From positions 8,423,545-8,487,544 of the forward strand of contig LR990042.1 in assembly GCA_905147135.1 (NCBI GenBank): 64,000 nt of DNA. The letters run 5' to 3'. A program made the translations under genes and the position numbers. This document shows, one piece after another, positions 20,301 through 33,770 of the stretch. This stretch comes from Blastobasis lacticolella. Lineage: Eukaryota; Arthropoda; Insecta; Lepidoptera; Blastobasidae. Position 1 is the first letter of the stretch; each line of letters starts with the position of its first letter. Under the pieces are notes generated by a model that saw nothing but the letters and a program-made list of their open reading frames with translations, searched no databases and was not told the origin of the DNA.

Positions 20301-22310
20301 GTATGTGCTGTCATATAAATAAGTTAAAACTTCCTCAGTTTTTTAAATAAGTGTTATGTACATATATAAGAGGCAGCACCCACACTTGTACAAACAAAAG
20401 ATCTATGTAGTTAGCCATAAACATAGTAACACAGGTCCTACATATACTAATCAATAAGTAGAGAGGTAAAAGTAAACGTTGCACGTTTTTCACGTAAAAC
20501 CCATAGCTAAATAAATATTATTTTATATTTACATAAGCACTTACCTACTGCTCATGGTCATGCTTGGAACGTTTGTGTAAATTTCTCATTTACGTGGTGC
20601 CTTTTCTGGATTGGATAAAGTCAGAGAATAGTTGTCCATGGTGCAGAGGAGCTAGAGCCATGAGAACTCAAAAACTGCAAAACCATCCCGCCCCGGATCG
20701 CGACAGTTTTCCCGTTGTGCTTGTTTTTGTATGACCCTTAATAAACCGAATCGATATCTATATTTTTGTAATTCTCATAATTATAGGTACAATAGATAAT
20801 TATCTTGATAATAGATTATTTTGTAAATTTTTGTAACCACACCTATTGAGTCCCATTCGAGCGCAAAAGAGAACTGCTAAAATCGAATAATTTGCACAAA
20901 AAAATCGATTTCAAAAACGTACGTTTCGTTCGTGGCATTTGCAAGTTTCGTGGGTACGTGTCCCCCAGGCTATCGCCGCATCGCCGTCCAAGGGCGCGTG
21001 TTCGCACGTTCACACCACAAGCGGCGTCCACGTCTGGCCCAACGTGAATTCATCATCAGTCAATACAGTCTTTATCGCATTTCTAATCTATTTTACCTAT
21101 AGATTAGATAGACAGGCCATGCCCTGCGGGCCGTGGGCGAACGGTACACAGAAAACGTCCAATACCTGTAGTCATTTTTGCTGACTAAATAAATAATCGC
21201 AAATTTTCATTACTTATAAGTAAATATTTGGCTGGGGAAATGATATCACGATATCCTGTGTGTTGCTGGCTGCAGGTAGGTAGGCGGTGGTGATGTAACC
21301 AGAATGCGTTTATTGCAACACGCCGCGGACAGCAGATGCGACGGGCGACGCACCTAAGCGCCAGTGTTTATTTATTTTATGCCACGAAAATTGTTAGATC
21401 ATGTCAAGAGATAGCGTACACAATCACGTCAGTATCGGCTAATTATAATGTTATTGTCATTAGCGCGGCGATCGGGGAAGTGGGTCATTGGCAGCACGTC
21501 GCATTATGTAACGCGCGCGGTCGGCGCTTCTCGCACGGCGACAGTCTTTACTAACTCCATTAGGTTTTGAATTAAACCTAAACCAATTTCATTCCAGAAT
21601 TAACACATAGCCGCTGCTTATCGCGGCAACACCCGTGCGAATGGAGTTGCCTCAGAAAACCACAAGATACTTTACTCACAACTACATAATATTTCTTAAA
21701 TATAGCGTACCTAAGGTGTTACGAAAAGTCCCCACAAATATTCTCATGCAACGCGAGGGTTGAAAGCTCTATTAATTAGCCCTAAGCGATTTGGTAAATT
21801 CTAAAAAATGTGCATTGCAGGTTTTTACACAACTTTTTATGAAATAAGTATTTCTAAAGCGTGATAACAATCACTACATTGTTACAAAACGAATAGGGAA
21901 GGTATGTGATTAGCGAAGTCAATAACCTTGGTTTGATTTTTGAAGTATACGGTAGCTTGACTCGCGTAATTAGCGATAGCTGTCTATTTAGGCACTAATT
22001 TGTATTCAAGTGTATGCCCTTCTGCATGGCAACTATTATATCTAGATACGGCTGTATCTACAAGTACTAATTAACACAAGATCTACCTAACATACTTGGC
22101 TACATGTTATTTATGTTTAGTTAACCACTTAAATAACACTTGCATTTACATACCTACAATTACAAAAAATTACATGTTTAATTAATTATACACCGAGAAT
22201 CTGACGAGTAAACGACAGTACCTATCTACTAAACAGTATATCTATTTATTATACCTACCTACCTATTGTTTTTTGTTTACCACTTAAATTATATGTGTCA
22301 TTATCATCAT
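20301..22310. other. No gene seen; two CpG-rich blocks
   Basis: CpG-rich islands at about 20930-21030 and 21310-21545 contrast with their surroundings. They contain no coherent coding frame or splice pattern. They could be enhancers within a long intron. The rest is AT-rich background. Confidence 0.4.
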
Positions 22311-22314
22311 TTTG

Positions 22315-22535
22315 GCGTTAATGTCCTTCGTGACCCTGCTACCAGGGGAACCTGACCAGATTGGATCATGGTTACAAATTCAGTTGCCTGAATTTGCAGG
22401 TTTCATCACGATGTTTTCCTTACCGTTAAGAGCATCGGTTAGAATTTAACTATTGTACCTAACTCAGAAAAGAGTCATTGGTACATGGCTCTCGCTTACG
22501 AGTCGGATCCTCAACCGCCCGGCCATCGACGCACT
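22315..22535 (-). mobile_element. tRNA-derived SINE, reverse orientation
   Basis: It shares with the copies at 49.1 and 53.4 kb the blocks GGAACCTGACCAGATTGGAT, GCAGGTTTCATCACGATGTT, AGAGCATCGGTTAG and GTCATTGGTACATGG. The tRNA-like head at the right end is degraded. Confidence 0.7.
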
Positions 22536-24560
22536 TAAATAATACTTGTATTTACATATAATTATAACTTTTAAAATAATTTATTTTAATTACACACTGA
22601 GAATCTAACTAATAAACGGCAGTCAGACAACTTACGAGTATTTCACTTATGCTAAATAACTTTTCAACTTAAACAATTTTTAATGTAAGTTAAACTCAAA
22701 TTAAAAACTACTCAAAAATAATTAATGACTTAGTGAAAGTCAAAAAACTACAGGGAAAACCAAGGATTGTTTACGTGCTCATACAGGTAAGTGGTGACGT
22801 ACGTAAGTAGGCCGTCCAACACGGAAATGTACGAAGTACTACTAAGTTGCCTACCTGGATGCCTTATTTAATTATAAAAACAGGAAGCTGTTTCTCTGGC
22901 TGAGCGTTTCAGTATTAGAGCCGCGTCCGCGCCGTACTAGACCGCGTGGGCGGTGCCCGTAAGGACTCCAGCGCGCACTGTGCGGCGACGGCGGCAGGCA
23001 TGCATGTCAGGGCCCTCGCGTGGACACCGCCGCTTGGCCACTTGCCGTCGCGTTTGTATTCCTGCCTTGTGCCTTTAATGTAGTTTAGACATGCCTGCGG
23101 CTAAGCCGACACAAAGACTACACAAAGCGGCTATTGACATTTAGGCAACCATTACAAGGAAAATAAACTTGCCACTGTAGAATTTTCATGGTCGTCGTGG
23201 TATTCTTTAGGTGTTCCGTAATCCATATCTACTTGTGAAACTTACAGGAGATTTCTTCGCGAATAATTCATTAATATAATCTAGTACCTACTTAACGATA
23301 GGTGTCCAAAGTTTTATCGCACAAGGCATATACATAGCTACTTTGTAAAATAAATCCGTTGGTGTTCGATCAAGTTTTCCTACGTCCGTCGCTGTAGTCA
23401 TTTCGTTATAGGTAAATGGATTAGGTAACATTTTAATCGCGGCACGGGCTGATACTTAAGTATAGATAAATGGTTGCTGCTGTGATTAAATGGAGAAGAT
23501 AATGTTGAAATTGAATGACCGTGTCATAAGCGGGTCTCGTTGAGTCATGCGTTGTGCTGAGAGAGGTACTTAAGTCCCAGAGTGATCGGCGTGGGGAAGC
23601 CCGTGGGTTATTGGCATTCAGCCGTCGTCTTCCGTCCCTGGTGCCTGTGCCCTCTACTATACATAAAAGATCAAGAGCACTCGCATATTTACCGCAGACA
23701 ATGGAGAATTATCTAGTTCTATCTGCCAGCGCATCTGACGCGCGCATTGATTTTTCCTGGTTTCGTGTTGTCACCATTGTGTCGTGTCACCCAGGAAATC
23801 GGGTCAGAATACCATAGCTAATATTCGCATATTTATCCGCTGCATACTAAAAAATAATAAATTTAATACGAATTTAAGAATTTCGTTGGGTAAAGAGTTC
23901 TAGTTCAGAAAACTTGGTCTATGTCAATAATTATAATTTGTTCACGGTTATCTAAGTATAGCAAAATAAAGTAGGCACTATATTTTTTGTAGACAAACGT
24001 TTCCGTTTCCAAGGTTCTTCCTATTTGGTATTAGTATAAAATTGCTTACTAATTTCGTACTTCCGAGTATACTCGTGGAATAACTTTGCCATCTGCCATC
24101 TTAGGTATCAATCTACATACAATCAAAATCGAACTTTGGCACCTGCCTTCAAAATTATTACTTTTATGTCTGTACGATACCAGTTACGTTTGGGAACATG
24201 ATACAGGTTTCCGATGGCCTGTGATTCCAACAGGTATTTAGAAGTTCGCGGCGAGCCGGTCGTTATGTATGAGTTTACATACGACCCACCAATACATTAT
24301 GTTTGCCGAAGCTCGCGGGTGATGTAAGTCATATTCGTGTCCAGCTAAAGGAACTCGCTCGCAGTGGCATTGGCCTTTACCTTGACTTTGCAAGTTAAAT
24401 TATTGACTTACCAGCACGCACATGTACGCCTCGATAAGTGTTAAATTTTTGCTTAGATCGAAATCAACCATGGCTACTTTGAATCAATAATTGCTTGTTT
24501 GAATTGAATTAATTACTTCCACTACACCATTCCAGTACATAGGTTATTACTTAGTTCGTC
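22536..24560. other. No gene seen; one CpG-rich block
   Basis: A GC/CpG-rich block at 22915-23060 stands out. It has no supported reading frame. The remainder is AT-rich without recognisable features. Confidence 0.4.
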
Positions 24561-24770
24561 ATCATAATCTTGGCGTTTTGTCCCGGTTGCGCTCCCGAGC
24601 GGCACATGAGAGCCTGGGGTTAGGTGGACCCCAGGAAGAGTATCCTTTAGTGTGATTCCTCTACTATACAAGAACGCTAGCTCTAGGTTATTACTCAGGT
24701 ACCTACTTATAATAAATAAATAAATAAATAATCGTGGACGAATTCACACAGCGCCATAATGTGCTAGTCA
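24561..24770. repeat. Dispersed lepidopteran repeat fragment and a reversed SINE tail
   Basis: TTGGCGTTTTGTCCCGGTTG...GAGCGGCACATGAGAGCCTG has the look of a dispersed repeat. It is followed at 24705-24770 by AAATAAAT repeats and ATTCACACAGCGCC, the reverse complement of the SINE tail at 4165-4190. Confidence 0.45.
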
Positions 24771-27700
24771 TTTTTTTTTCGGACAAGACCTGTCACTTAC
24801 TGCCTGTGCTGCACAGTTTAGCCGGTATCAATAGGCAACCCCCAAAAGAGCTACTGAGTTTTGACACTCATTAAAATTAACAGCAGATAATACGCTTTAT
24901 TGAAGTACCCATGCTCGAAAGAATTCGTATCCGAAATTACCTAGTCAAGTTACTAAACCTACAATAACATCACACAACACTGCTAACATTCGGTACCTTT
25001 ATCCTTCCATGATTAAATAGTTACACGCAAGCGTAAGTACATAAGAATAATTTGTCATTGTTGTATGGGATAATTGTAGTCAATATACCTACAGCGACAT
25101 TAATTACATTCTCTGCGTACGGCCTACTCAATTGTTTTCTACGGCGGCACACAGATTAGTGACCCATGCAGCCAAGTGTATTAAGTCCCTGATTATGCTT
25201 GTTAGAGTAACCAGCAGAGCTATTGTTGTAGAAGGTACTCACTGTAGACTGCTGTAGAGCAACTTAATTATGGTGCTTGGCGCCAAATTAATGAACAGGT
25301 TTCATGCTTTGTTGCTGTGTAGTTTGCATGTCTTTATAAATGCATGGACATTTTTTTAGTTCCTTTTACATGTTATGTTGCCTTAGTAAATTTCCATTAA
25401 ACTCCATCGGAAACTGCGAAAATTATCAGCTAATATTGCGTACTTACATTTTGTATGACGCAGTTGACTTTACCTATTTACAATTCTCATTCTAACGTTG
25501 ATGACTGAGACCGGGGCGACTAATTCTAGCAATTATTAGTGTAACTGGGTAGACTAGTTTTTTTACCATAAAGGCTTCAACGTGATACAATTTAGTTTCC
25601 CCATAAGAAGGAGAATAGAAAAATAACCCTGTCTTGTAGGAATACCTTGGAACAGGGAACCTGGCGGTCGCTAAAGTAAAAGTAAATGGAGCAATTTCAC
25701 TCTTGTAACACTATTTCGATGTTTGGCATTGGCAGTGGCGGGGCGTGTCGGCGCGGAACGCATGAAAAATTCCGCATTGTAGCTAATAACTTTCGATGAA
25801 ACCGTGAGGTGCAACAGACAACAGGCAAACTGCGCGCGGCCGAACGTGGCGACCCTACCACGTTTACTCGATCGACAACCGCACCTCATATAATCTAGGT
25901 AATGAGGTAACGTGTAGTACACTACAATCTTGCAACTAGCACCTGTGTATAATTCATATTTATTATGGCTATTCATTAGTTATCTGTTACTGGTTGTAAA
26001 TATGCAAAAACAATGGCCGGCACTGGGACCACAATGCGGTATTCACACAAGTTTACGAGAATTCAATTTATATGTTTTGCATAGAAACCATATAAAATGA
26101 GAATAATATACACATTACTTATAGCCAAGTACAGCCACGGCTTAAATTTTAAGTAGGTATATAAGTAGGTTCGTAGATGAAATGGGTTACGTGCTTACTA
26201 TAAACTCGAAAAAAAAGTATAATAAGTTGCGAAGGGTTAGCTTACCGGATTTTTAAAATCTTGTAGGTATATGATATTTTTGTAAGTAGCTATTTTATTT
26301 CCTATATCTACGTGATATGGGTAATATACTTTTACAATCTACGTAATAACTGCTAACTACTAATATTATAAGTAAGTTTTTTAAATTGTCTTCATCCTTG
26401 GTTGGCTCTATAATTTCGACAAGATTCTGAACCTTCAAAAAAGTCATTGGAGTCATTTCAAAAACCAGTATTTTACTTTACATAGCACACGTGTCAAAGA
26501 TCAACCTCGAGGTGGTTTTATGTCCCATATTATAAGAAAGAATGTTCGGTTTAAGCAGATAAATTTCAATCAAAAAGTTTGGATCTCCTAAACGTATATT
26601 TTGAATTTTAGTTACTCTTGTACCTACGTAGTATTTCTCTTTTCTTTATGCTGCACTAGGAATTATTTCCGATTGTCAAAGAATCTTTTGCATGGGCCCG
26701 GAAAAATAACAAGACCCAGCGGGAATGAAATTGAAATTCCGGTTGCTGCCAGCGTCCGCTCTTCTAAAGGAAGAGCGCTTTCAAATTTACTGAAATTTAC
26801 AGCCTTCTAGGGACGACCCCTAAGAACCGTAACGATGCATAACATTTTGAAATGCAAGTGGATAGACCTTTGCGTGGCAATAAAGAAACGGAAATTTTAA
26901 ATATATTGCGCACGCTGAAACCACATTCCTCACTCACCCATCCAAGACATCAACTAAATACGGCAATGAGACCAAGACCATGCCCCACTTTTTAGTCCAG
27001 TAAATACTAGCCTTGTGGGATAGGGGATAACTATAATTGTGTTTATGGTACTATTTATTTACTACTTTCGAAGTATGCAAGGAAGTGCACACAGACAGAA
27101 TATATTCCCTAATTGAATATCTATTTAACTAAATCAATATTGTGTGCACGTTTCGAAATTGGGACGAAACATAACTAGGTACAAGCACCGCCTACAATAA
27201 AAATGTGATTGCATTTGATAAACAACATGGTTCTAATCAAATGCATGTTTATTTTTAGTTATATGATGAGAACGTTATTCTTATAACTCCACTGTACTAT
27301 TTATTATTTTTATAGTGAATACGAGGAAATTGTATCAAAATTTTGAAACTTAGACTACTTGCCGTTGTGATTCCTAAAGATAACTGTTTCTTAGGCATAT
27401 AAATAAAAGTACTAGATCTTGATTATACGGAGGTATAGGTACTCAATAATGCTGAATCATTGCCGTCTCTTTCGCAATTTGAAAGGTGTGTAGTGTTCCG
27501 TTGTTAATTCAATGAAATATTGCCTTAGCGCTGTGAATGATGTTGCATTCGTCAAGGTTTCTGCATCAACTGTTTCTCCAGAGGCCTATGGGTGAGATAC
27601 ACGGCGTTGATTGTTGCTAACGCCACAACCTGCTATAAGGCGCACCGGGTATGTCTAGCTGCCTCCATAAAAAGTAATTTCGGCCGTTAATATTGTCGTT

Positions 27701-30080
27701 GATGTTTTGTGATGTAGGTATTTTAGCTCGTTGTAGTTATTGTTACAGCTGCTTATTTACGATACGATAAATGAATGTAGTCGATATATAGTGTTAAATA
27801 TGTGTTGGTGGCAAATTTTTTGACAGACGAGGTATGAATAAATAAAGCACTTAGTGCTATTATCTACTGTAATGGTGGAAAAGTGTCGTCTAGTGGGGAG
27901 CTCGTGTAAGAAGTGGAGAGATCTTGAAACTGTGATTTGAAATGAAAATGTCAATTAAATGAATAAGTATTAAATATTTAATTTTTGAACCGATTGCCTC
28001 AACTGGGGCAGTAAATGAGCGCTATGTTGGCGTAGTGGGCCTACACCCCCGCTGTTTGCCATGATTTATTGAAGACGGCTAAACTAAACAATAAAAAATG
28101 CCACGAAATTATGTTGTCGTAAACAATGAAATCTGAGTGAACCTTCATGTTTTGTTTGGAGGTTGCGAAAAGTCGCTATAATATTTAATGAGTCTAAAAA
28201 TTCAATATTTGGCAATACGTTGTTGGCAATAATATTTGGTGGGCTAACTACTTTAATGGCTACCTGTTTGTTAAGGAAAACTTTGGCACCTATCTGTTCG
28301 GCTAAAAATAGTCTTTGGACAGTAGTACATTAAACATGTTAGGACGACATTTAGGTGGTTCAAAACCACTATAAAAACGAGAGTTCATTATCATTATCAT
28401 TCATTTATTCATCAGATCATATTATGGCTACAGTTTCTTAAAAGGAAAAAACTATACATAATTGAATGATACGTCAAAGTAAAAGTATTAGAAAATTTTC
28501 ATAGGTAGGAATTTGGAGAACTAGGAGTACGGCGTTCTGAGGATATTCCCGCGCATGATATAGCAGGGTTCACAGCAGCAGCTGACGCGGGGTGACCTTT
28601 CGCAACACCCGGAGGCGTCGCGCGACCCTGAACTCAATACTAGCGCGATCATTTTGCAACTAATCGCAGGTCACCGGCAGCCTCCCAGGCGCAAATGTAA
28701 ACATTTACAGGCGGTAGAGCGCGCGGCGGCCGCGAGGCCGCTTCGGACGTGATCCCAGCCACCACACACCATTAATGACTATCCTTGCTGCAAGGTCACC
28801 GCGCCACCCAACGCCCGGACGAACGGTGGCCACCGCGTACCAACGTTTTAGGCCTACTCCGAACCGCCTTCCTACGGGGCGTGTACGGAATGCCCTTGCA
28901 TCTCGAAGGCGAGGTGCGAAATGCGAGCTTCCTCGATGTCAAAGAGCAATTCGTATTTACTTAGCACATATCGGTTGTAACTTAAACTATTTGTAGGCAC
29001 TTAAATAAAATAAATGCTGACAAGTATTTCATGAAAACATCTAGGTATCCGTCCTTGATGCACGATATAACTATTCAAATATATTCTATTAGATAATCTG
29101 TTTATGAAATTTATAGGCTATTAATATAAACAACGTTATGTAAGGCTGTGTTGCAACTATTTATCGAGCTCTATCATGCATGGTATGTGTTCTCGTTCCA
29201 CGTGGCTCTGGCAGGAGGCGACGATTCGAATCTGTGCCAGGCTGGTTGCAACACTGTATTTACGAACTTGAACTTGAAGCTGTTTATCATAACAAGAAGT
29301 TCTGATAATGTTGAATATTTGTTTTATTATCGAGGTAGTATGCTAAGCTGTTTAGGATTTTATGATTAAGGAAATCTTGCAAGGAATAATGTCCGCATGT
29401 CATTAAAAGTACATAGTCATTAGTAGCATACATATTAAGAAGTACTACTCGTAAGTAAGTACTTACGAGTGCAAGGTTTATTTGTTACTACTCAATACAG
29501 TACGAGTATGTACCTACTTAGTATGAAATGAAGATTTCCTTGTGAAAATATGGATATTTTTAATAAGGACACGAAGACTTTTAATAAGATTAATTTTAGT
29601 TGTTTATTTTATTACATTCCACTCGTAAATGATAATAATAGAAATAAGACTCGAGTATGCTCTGTTATTAAGAGTTAAACCAAACAAGTTTACAAAGAGT
29701 TTCGCGGCGATTCATTTAGAACAAAAAACATCAACGCGTTCGTTTTTTTTTCAACTTCAAAAATGTATATTTAGAAGTTACTTAATTCAAAGTCAACTCA
29801 CAGACACGATATCAAAGGTTTTCAGATAAAAAAAAACTATAATTAAATTAAGTTTCATTCTTCATTCAGCTTAATATAATCCTAGTGTATTTATTACTAT
29901 TTCTTAATAAAGCGCGCATTTTTATTTGAAGCACAATAATTAGTACAGCTCATCCATTATACATTGTTGTGCACGGAACCTAGACGTTTAAGCGAATAAA
30001 TTATATCAATTACTTTGTCTGACTTTGCAATAACAAAGGTGAGTTTAGCAATTTAGGAATAAGGAAGGGCCATGAAGATG
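24771..30080. other. No gene seen; one CpG-rich block at 28.56-28.9 kb
   Basis: Mostly AT-rich. The block at 28560-28900 is CpG-rich, contains GGTGACC and TGACGCGG words, and has no credible coding frame. It may be regulatory. A short perfect palindrome-like ACTCGTAAGT...ACTTACGAGT occurs at about 29447-29470. Nothing else is supported. Confidence 0.4.
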
Positions 30081-30165
30081 GCCATGTGCCGTCCGGCCGA
30101 GTGGAATATCACCGACCCCTTTCACCGAACATCATACAATGCCACTTATATCTTGGAGGTCGACA
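30081..30165 (+). mobile_element. Short degraded relative of the SINE-like family
   Basis: GGCCATGTGCCGTCCGGCCGAGTGGAAT then CACCGACCCCTTTCACCG follows the first 50 bp of the ~260-bp family with many substitutions. The remainder is lost. Confidence 0.4.
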
Positions 30166-33100
30166 TGTGTAGCATTAGAAAGAAGGTAACAGCGTTTTCC
30201 GTTTTGAACGGATCTTTAATCATGATACTTATTACTTAGAGGTACATCCATATACAGGGGTTAAATTTTTTTGGGCCTATGATTTGGCCACGTGCAAAAT
30301 AAGTCCCATGGATTCATAGGACATAGATGCCTAAACCAGCTGGTTTTAAGAGGCAATTAACTTTTGATTATTAGTTGTTATAGTATGGAGAAGGAAACTG
30401 CGTTGGAAAATATGTGCATATCTTAGGATTAGGACAAAATGGCATCGGAACGAGGCGACCCTACGGTAGTGCGGTGATGCGAATAAAATATACATGACAT
30501 GTAAAATAGTTTTAGTAAAATTACGTGGAGTAAGTTTTTGTAGACTAAAAGAAGTGTTACAAGTCCTCGCTGTGGAAAATTCTCGACGGACTGGTAAACA
30601 CTGAGTGACAAAAAATGTGGCCCAAGTCGTTACAACGCATTTGTAAGTTAACGCAGTTAAGTGGTATATATCGGATATTTTGATAGTAAATGTTTGATTT
30701 CTGAGATTTCTTTTTGAGTCTGAGATGGATGGAGTTCATCAATTTTAGACAAACCATCTCGATGTCTGGCATCCAACTAACGTACGGACATTGCAAGCCT
30801 TTTTACAGCGCACATGAAAGTTGTGCAATGTGAAATGTGTGTGGATAAGTTGCATTTTTAATCGTTTCTAACATCGTATTAGACCGGCGGTAATTAATTT
30901 AAAAACCCCTTTTTAAAAATCCACGATTTAAAAAAAACCAATTGGACTTAGATCACCGATTAACATTGAAAACAGTTATACACATTGTTAACATGTGAGT
31001 TACAACAGAAGTTAATCTTAATTTATTTACAAATCTTGAAACCTGTCTGCATCAAAATATAATAATTAATATACCTAATTTACAAATTTGTGATAACCAC
31101 TTGGGCCACATTTGGTACCACTGAGTGTATTACTTCCATAACCACATCTCATCTCAACTTAGTATTAATCATTCAATCAGGTTTTGTATTTGTGAAACAC
31201 ACTTGAAACTACTGTTTGCTACTTATCACAGCGACGTTAGAACTTAGATTGACAACTGATAAAACAAATATTAGTACTTGGTACTTTTAACATCTCATAA
31301 TTAAAAGCAAATAAGTGACATCGTACATCCATCACGGCTGTTGGATGTGGTTGGTTAATGCGTACTAGGTATTCCAAGTAGTTTGCATTTATTATTTTCA
31401 CGCCGCCTTGTGACTGCCTTCGCTTAAATATCCGGGTTCTAAGTATTTAGTATTTAAATATTACAGATGTTCTTGTTAAGTTTTTTATTAACTATAGCAT
31501 ACTCAGTTTTTATTAGTTTTTATCTGGTTTAAATTCAAGGACTATTCAGTGAAATAGCAAGACAGCGAGAAATTCATTCTTCTTATCGTCATATCTATTA
31601 CATAAACTATAATTTAATATTTATTGTAGTAGTTTTACAAGAAAGATTATTTATGAGACTTAAGAACTTTAAAAGCATTTTTCACTGTAGTCAATTGCTA
31701 GTTGGTATGCACGATATGATCCACGTGAATCATTTTATGTTGTGTTTACCTGTGGTTATCATTAACACCATTCCTGAGTAACGTTCTAACTAAAGTCTAG
31801 AGCGGATCTGATTCCATTTTCAAACATATCGAAATCGCCCAGCCCAGCCCATGTAGTAGATATTGAAATATGAAGACAGCAGTAGAAGAACTTGAATATC
31901 TAATTGTGAATGGTGACAGTGTGGGCAATAGTCGCGTGGAATTGATTGTCTTTAAGTGCATGTGAGAAAATGTTTTCGCTGCTATAAAACTAGATAGCAG
32001 AATTGGCTAATAAAATTAAACTATATTGACATTAAGGATTTTGCTTCCACGTGCGTCAAGGGCAAGAGCCCTTGAGTCATATATGCAAACTATATTTCCG
32101 TATGACACCGACGGTGCCTGCCTGGACCTTGATCGGCTAAACTATGATCTTGTTGATTTTTCAATATAAATACGGATATTAGTATTGACTACATTATTAT
32201 GGAACGCTTATTTGTTTATCAGTGTTTTGACCCGCGATTCGGGGCATCGTTTCGTCGTCGTCCAAAAATATCGATTTCTTACACAACTCGACGACCCCAT
32301 CGAGTCCAAGGCCATACCGATTTGAAATATTATATGGGTGTTATACGTAACAGTTGGATTACAAATCGTGGTTTGTAGATTAGATTAGGTTTCGGTGTGG
32401 CGAGGGGAAGGCGGGAAGGTGCGCACACGCCGCCGGCCGCGGCGCGAGGGCGCGGCGCCGCGGTTATCAGCGCGGGAGGCAGGGACGGGACATGTTAATC
32501 TCTTAGACATGTCGGTGGCCAGGCGCTGTGACCTTACGTCACGCGCCCACCGCCTCGCGGCGACGCGCGGGGAATACTAACACCTGCAGAACGCCTTGGT
32601 GGATCCTTGGCTTCAAAACCGAGCTCCTTTCTTAGTACACTGTTGCGTTCGCTGCGTGTGCCCCGCGGACGCGATGTTTGCAAACGGTGTTGTCGTTAAC
32701 GTGCCGCCGCACATTGTGCGCCCGCGCGTTCAATCACAGGATGCCGCGCGTGTTGACCGATCTCCTTCCCTTCCTAAGCATAATTATTCGCAATCATGCC
32801 ATATTGCGGGCAATTTATTGCTCCAACAAGATTAACGAGTCCGTCACGGAATTCCATAATTTCTGTGACGTACGCGATGTCGTCCAATGTCTTCATGTAT
32901 AATGACATGCGGTCTGTATAATATAGTTAAGTATAGGGATACGTTATTTAATTCGACCGCGAATAATGCTCCACAGTGCACAAAAAAAACTCGTTTGGAG
33001 AGTTGCTTATGTACGTAGATTGACTTCATTTGATCTTTGGATGGCTGACCTCTGATCGGGAGGTGGCTCTCATCACGCGGCCAGCCGCTCATTAGCGTCT

Positions 33101-33540
33101 CTGAAATATTGGATCACTCGGCGAGGCCACCAGGTACTATCCTATCATACACTAAGGTTATTGTTTTTGCACTTTATGATGAACGTTATCAATGAACGAG
33201 TAATGAGGTCATCTTTGCCGTGGATAAGGTGCCGGCATTTATTTAGTCAAATTGAATTATTGAACCCAAATGAGACATTGAGGATGCAAGTAGATACTGA
33301 TAATGTGATAATAATATGCGAAATTGTTTTTATTTCTAATTTACATATTTTAATAACCATAATATGGCGGCATCTTATGGTAATTGAACAAGATCACTTT
33401 GGCACTCACTTGTTTACACTTAATATTCCGTCCTTACGTCGTGTAGTTAAATAATTGCTAAGTACCGATCTAGTCAGTAAATTTGCTTTGGCGAATCGCT
33501 AAGAAGTGATACGAGATTTTTATGCAATTTGTCATATCAA
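30166..33540. other. No gene seen; CpG-rich block at 32.39-32.75 kb
   Basis: Two short frames overlap in the CpG-rich block at 32395-32750, but neither resembles a protein. The block lies about 1 kb from the candidate distal elongase promoter and may be part of the same regulatory region. The rest is AT-rich. Confidence 0.4.
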
Positions 33541-33595
33541 TCGCCACGTTTTGTGTGAAGGCGGTCGCGTGTGGGAATCGGTGATGATGGCTCAC

Positions 33596-33738
33596 CTGTG
33601 CGTGTCGGTCGGAAGGCGGGAGCCACTTTCCGGATGTCCAGGTTAGTCACTGTCACTGCGCGAGCGGCAGCGGCGCGGTGCCGAGTGCGGAGTCGGGTGA
33701 TGCGCGAGAGTCGCCGCGGCTGGCGAGCGCTCGGTACT
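33596..33738 (-). other. Candidate distal 5' non-coding exon, possibly of the elongase
   Basis: On the minus strand a GC-rich segment starts at an initiator-like CCAGTACC (A at 33738) and ends at a strong donor, CACAG|GTGAGCC (exon end 33596). It has no long open frame starting with a supported ATG, so it would be untranslated leader. The nearest same-strand acceptor of a recognised gene is the elongase acceptor at 16003, which implies a 17.6-kb first intron. Assignment to that gene is inference; it could also lead to a transcript I do not recognise. Confidence 0.4.
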
Positions 33739-33770
33739 GGCCGCGCACGCCGCCCGCGAGCGCTTTTATC
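33733..33770 (-). promoter_or_regulatory. TATA-like box plus initiator in a GC-rich block
   Basis: On the minus strand GATAAAAGC (33770-33762) lies about 30 nt upstream of an initiator-like CCAGTACC (A at 33738). That is the canonical arthropod TATA-to-Inr spacing. The surrounding 33.55-33.78 kb is far richer in CpG than its neighbours. The donor described for the candidate leader exon follows downstream. Confidence 0.4.

Noticed and set aside
28775..28996. 73-codon open frame in a CpG-rich block
   Set aside because: Arg/Pro-rich as expected from base composition. No splice partner and no family resemblance.
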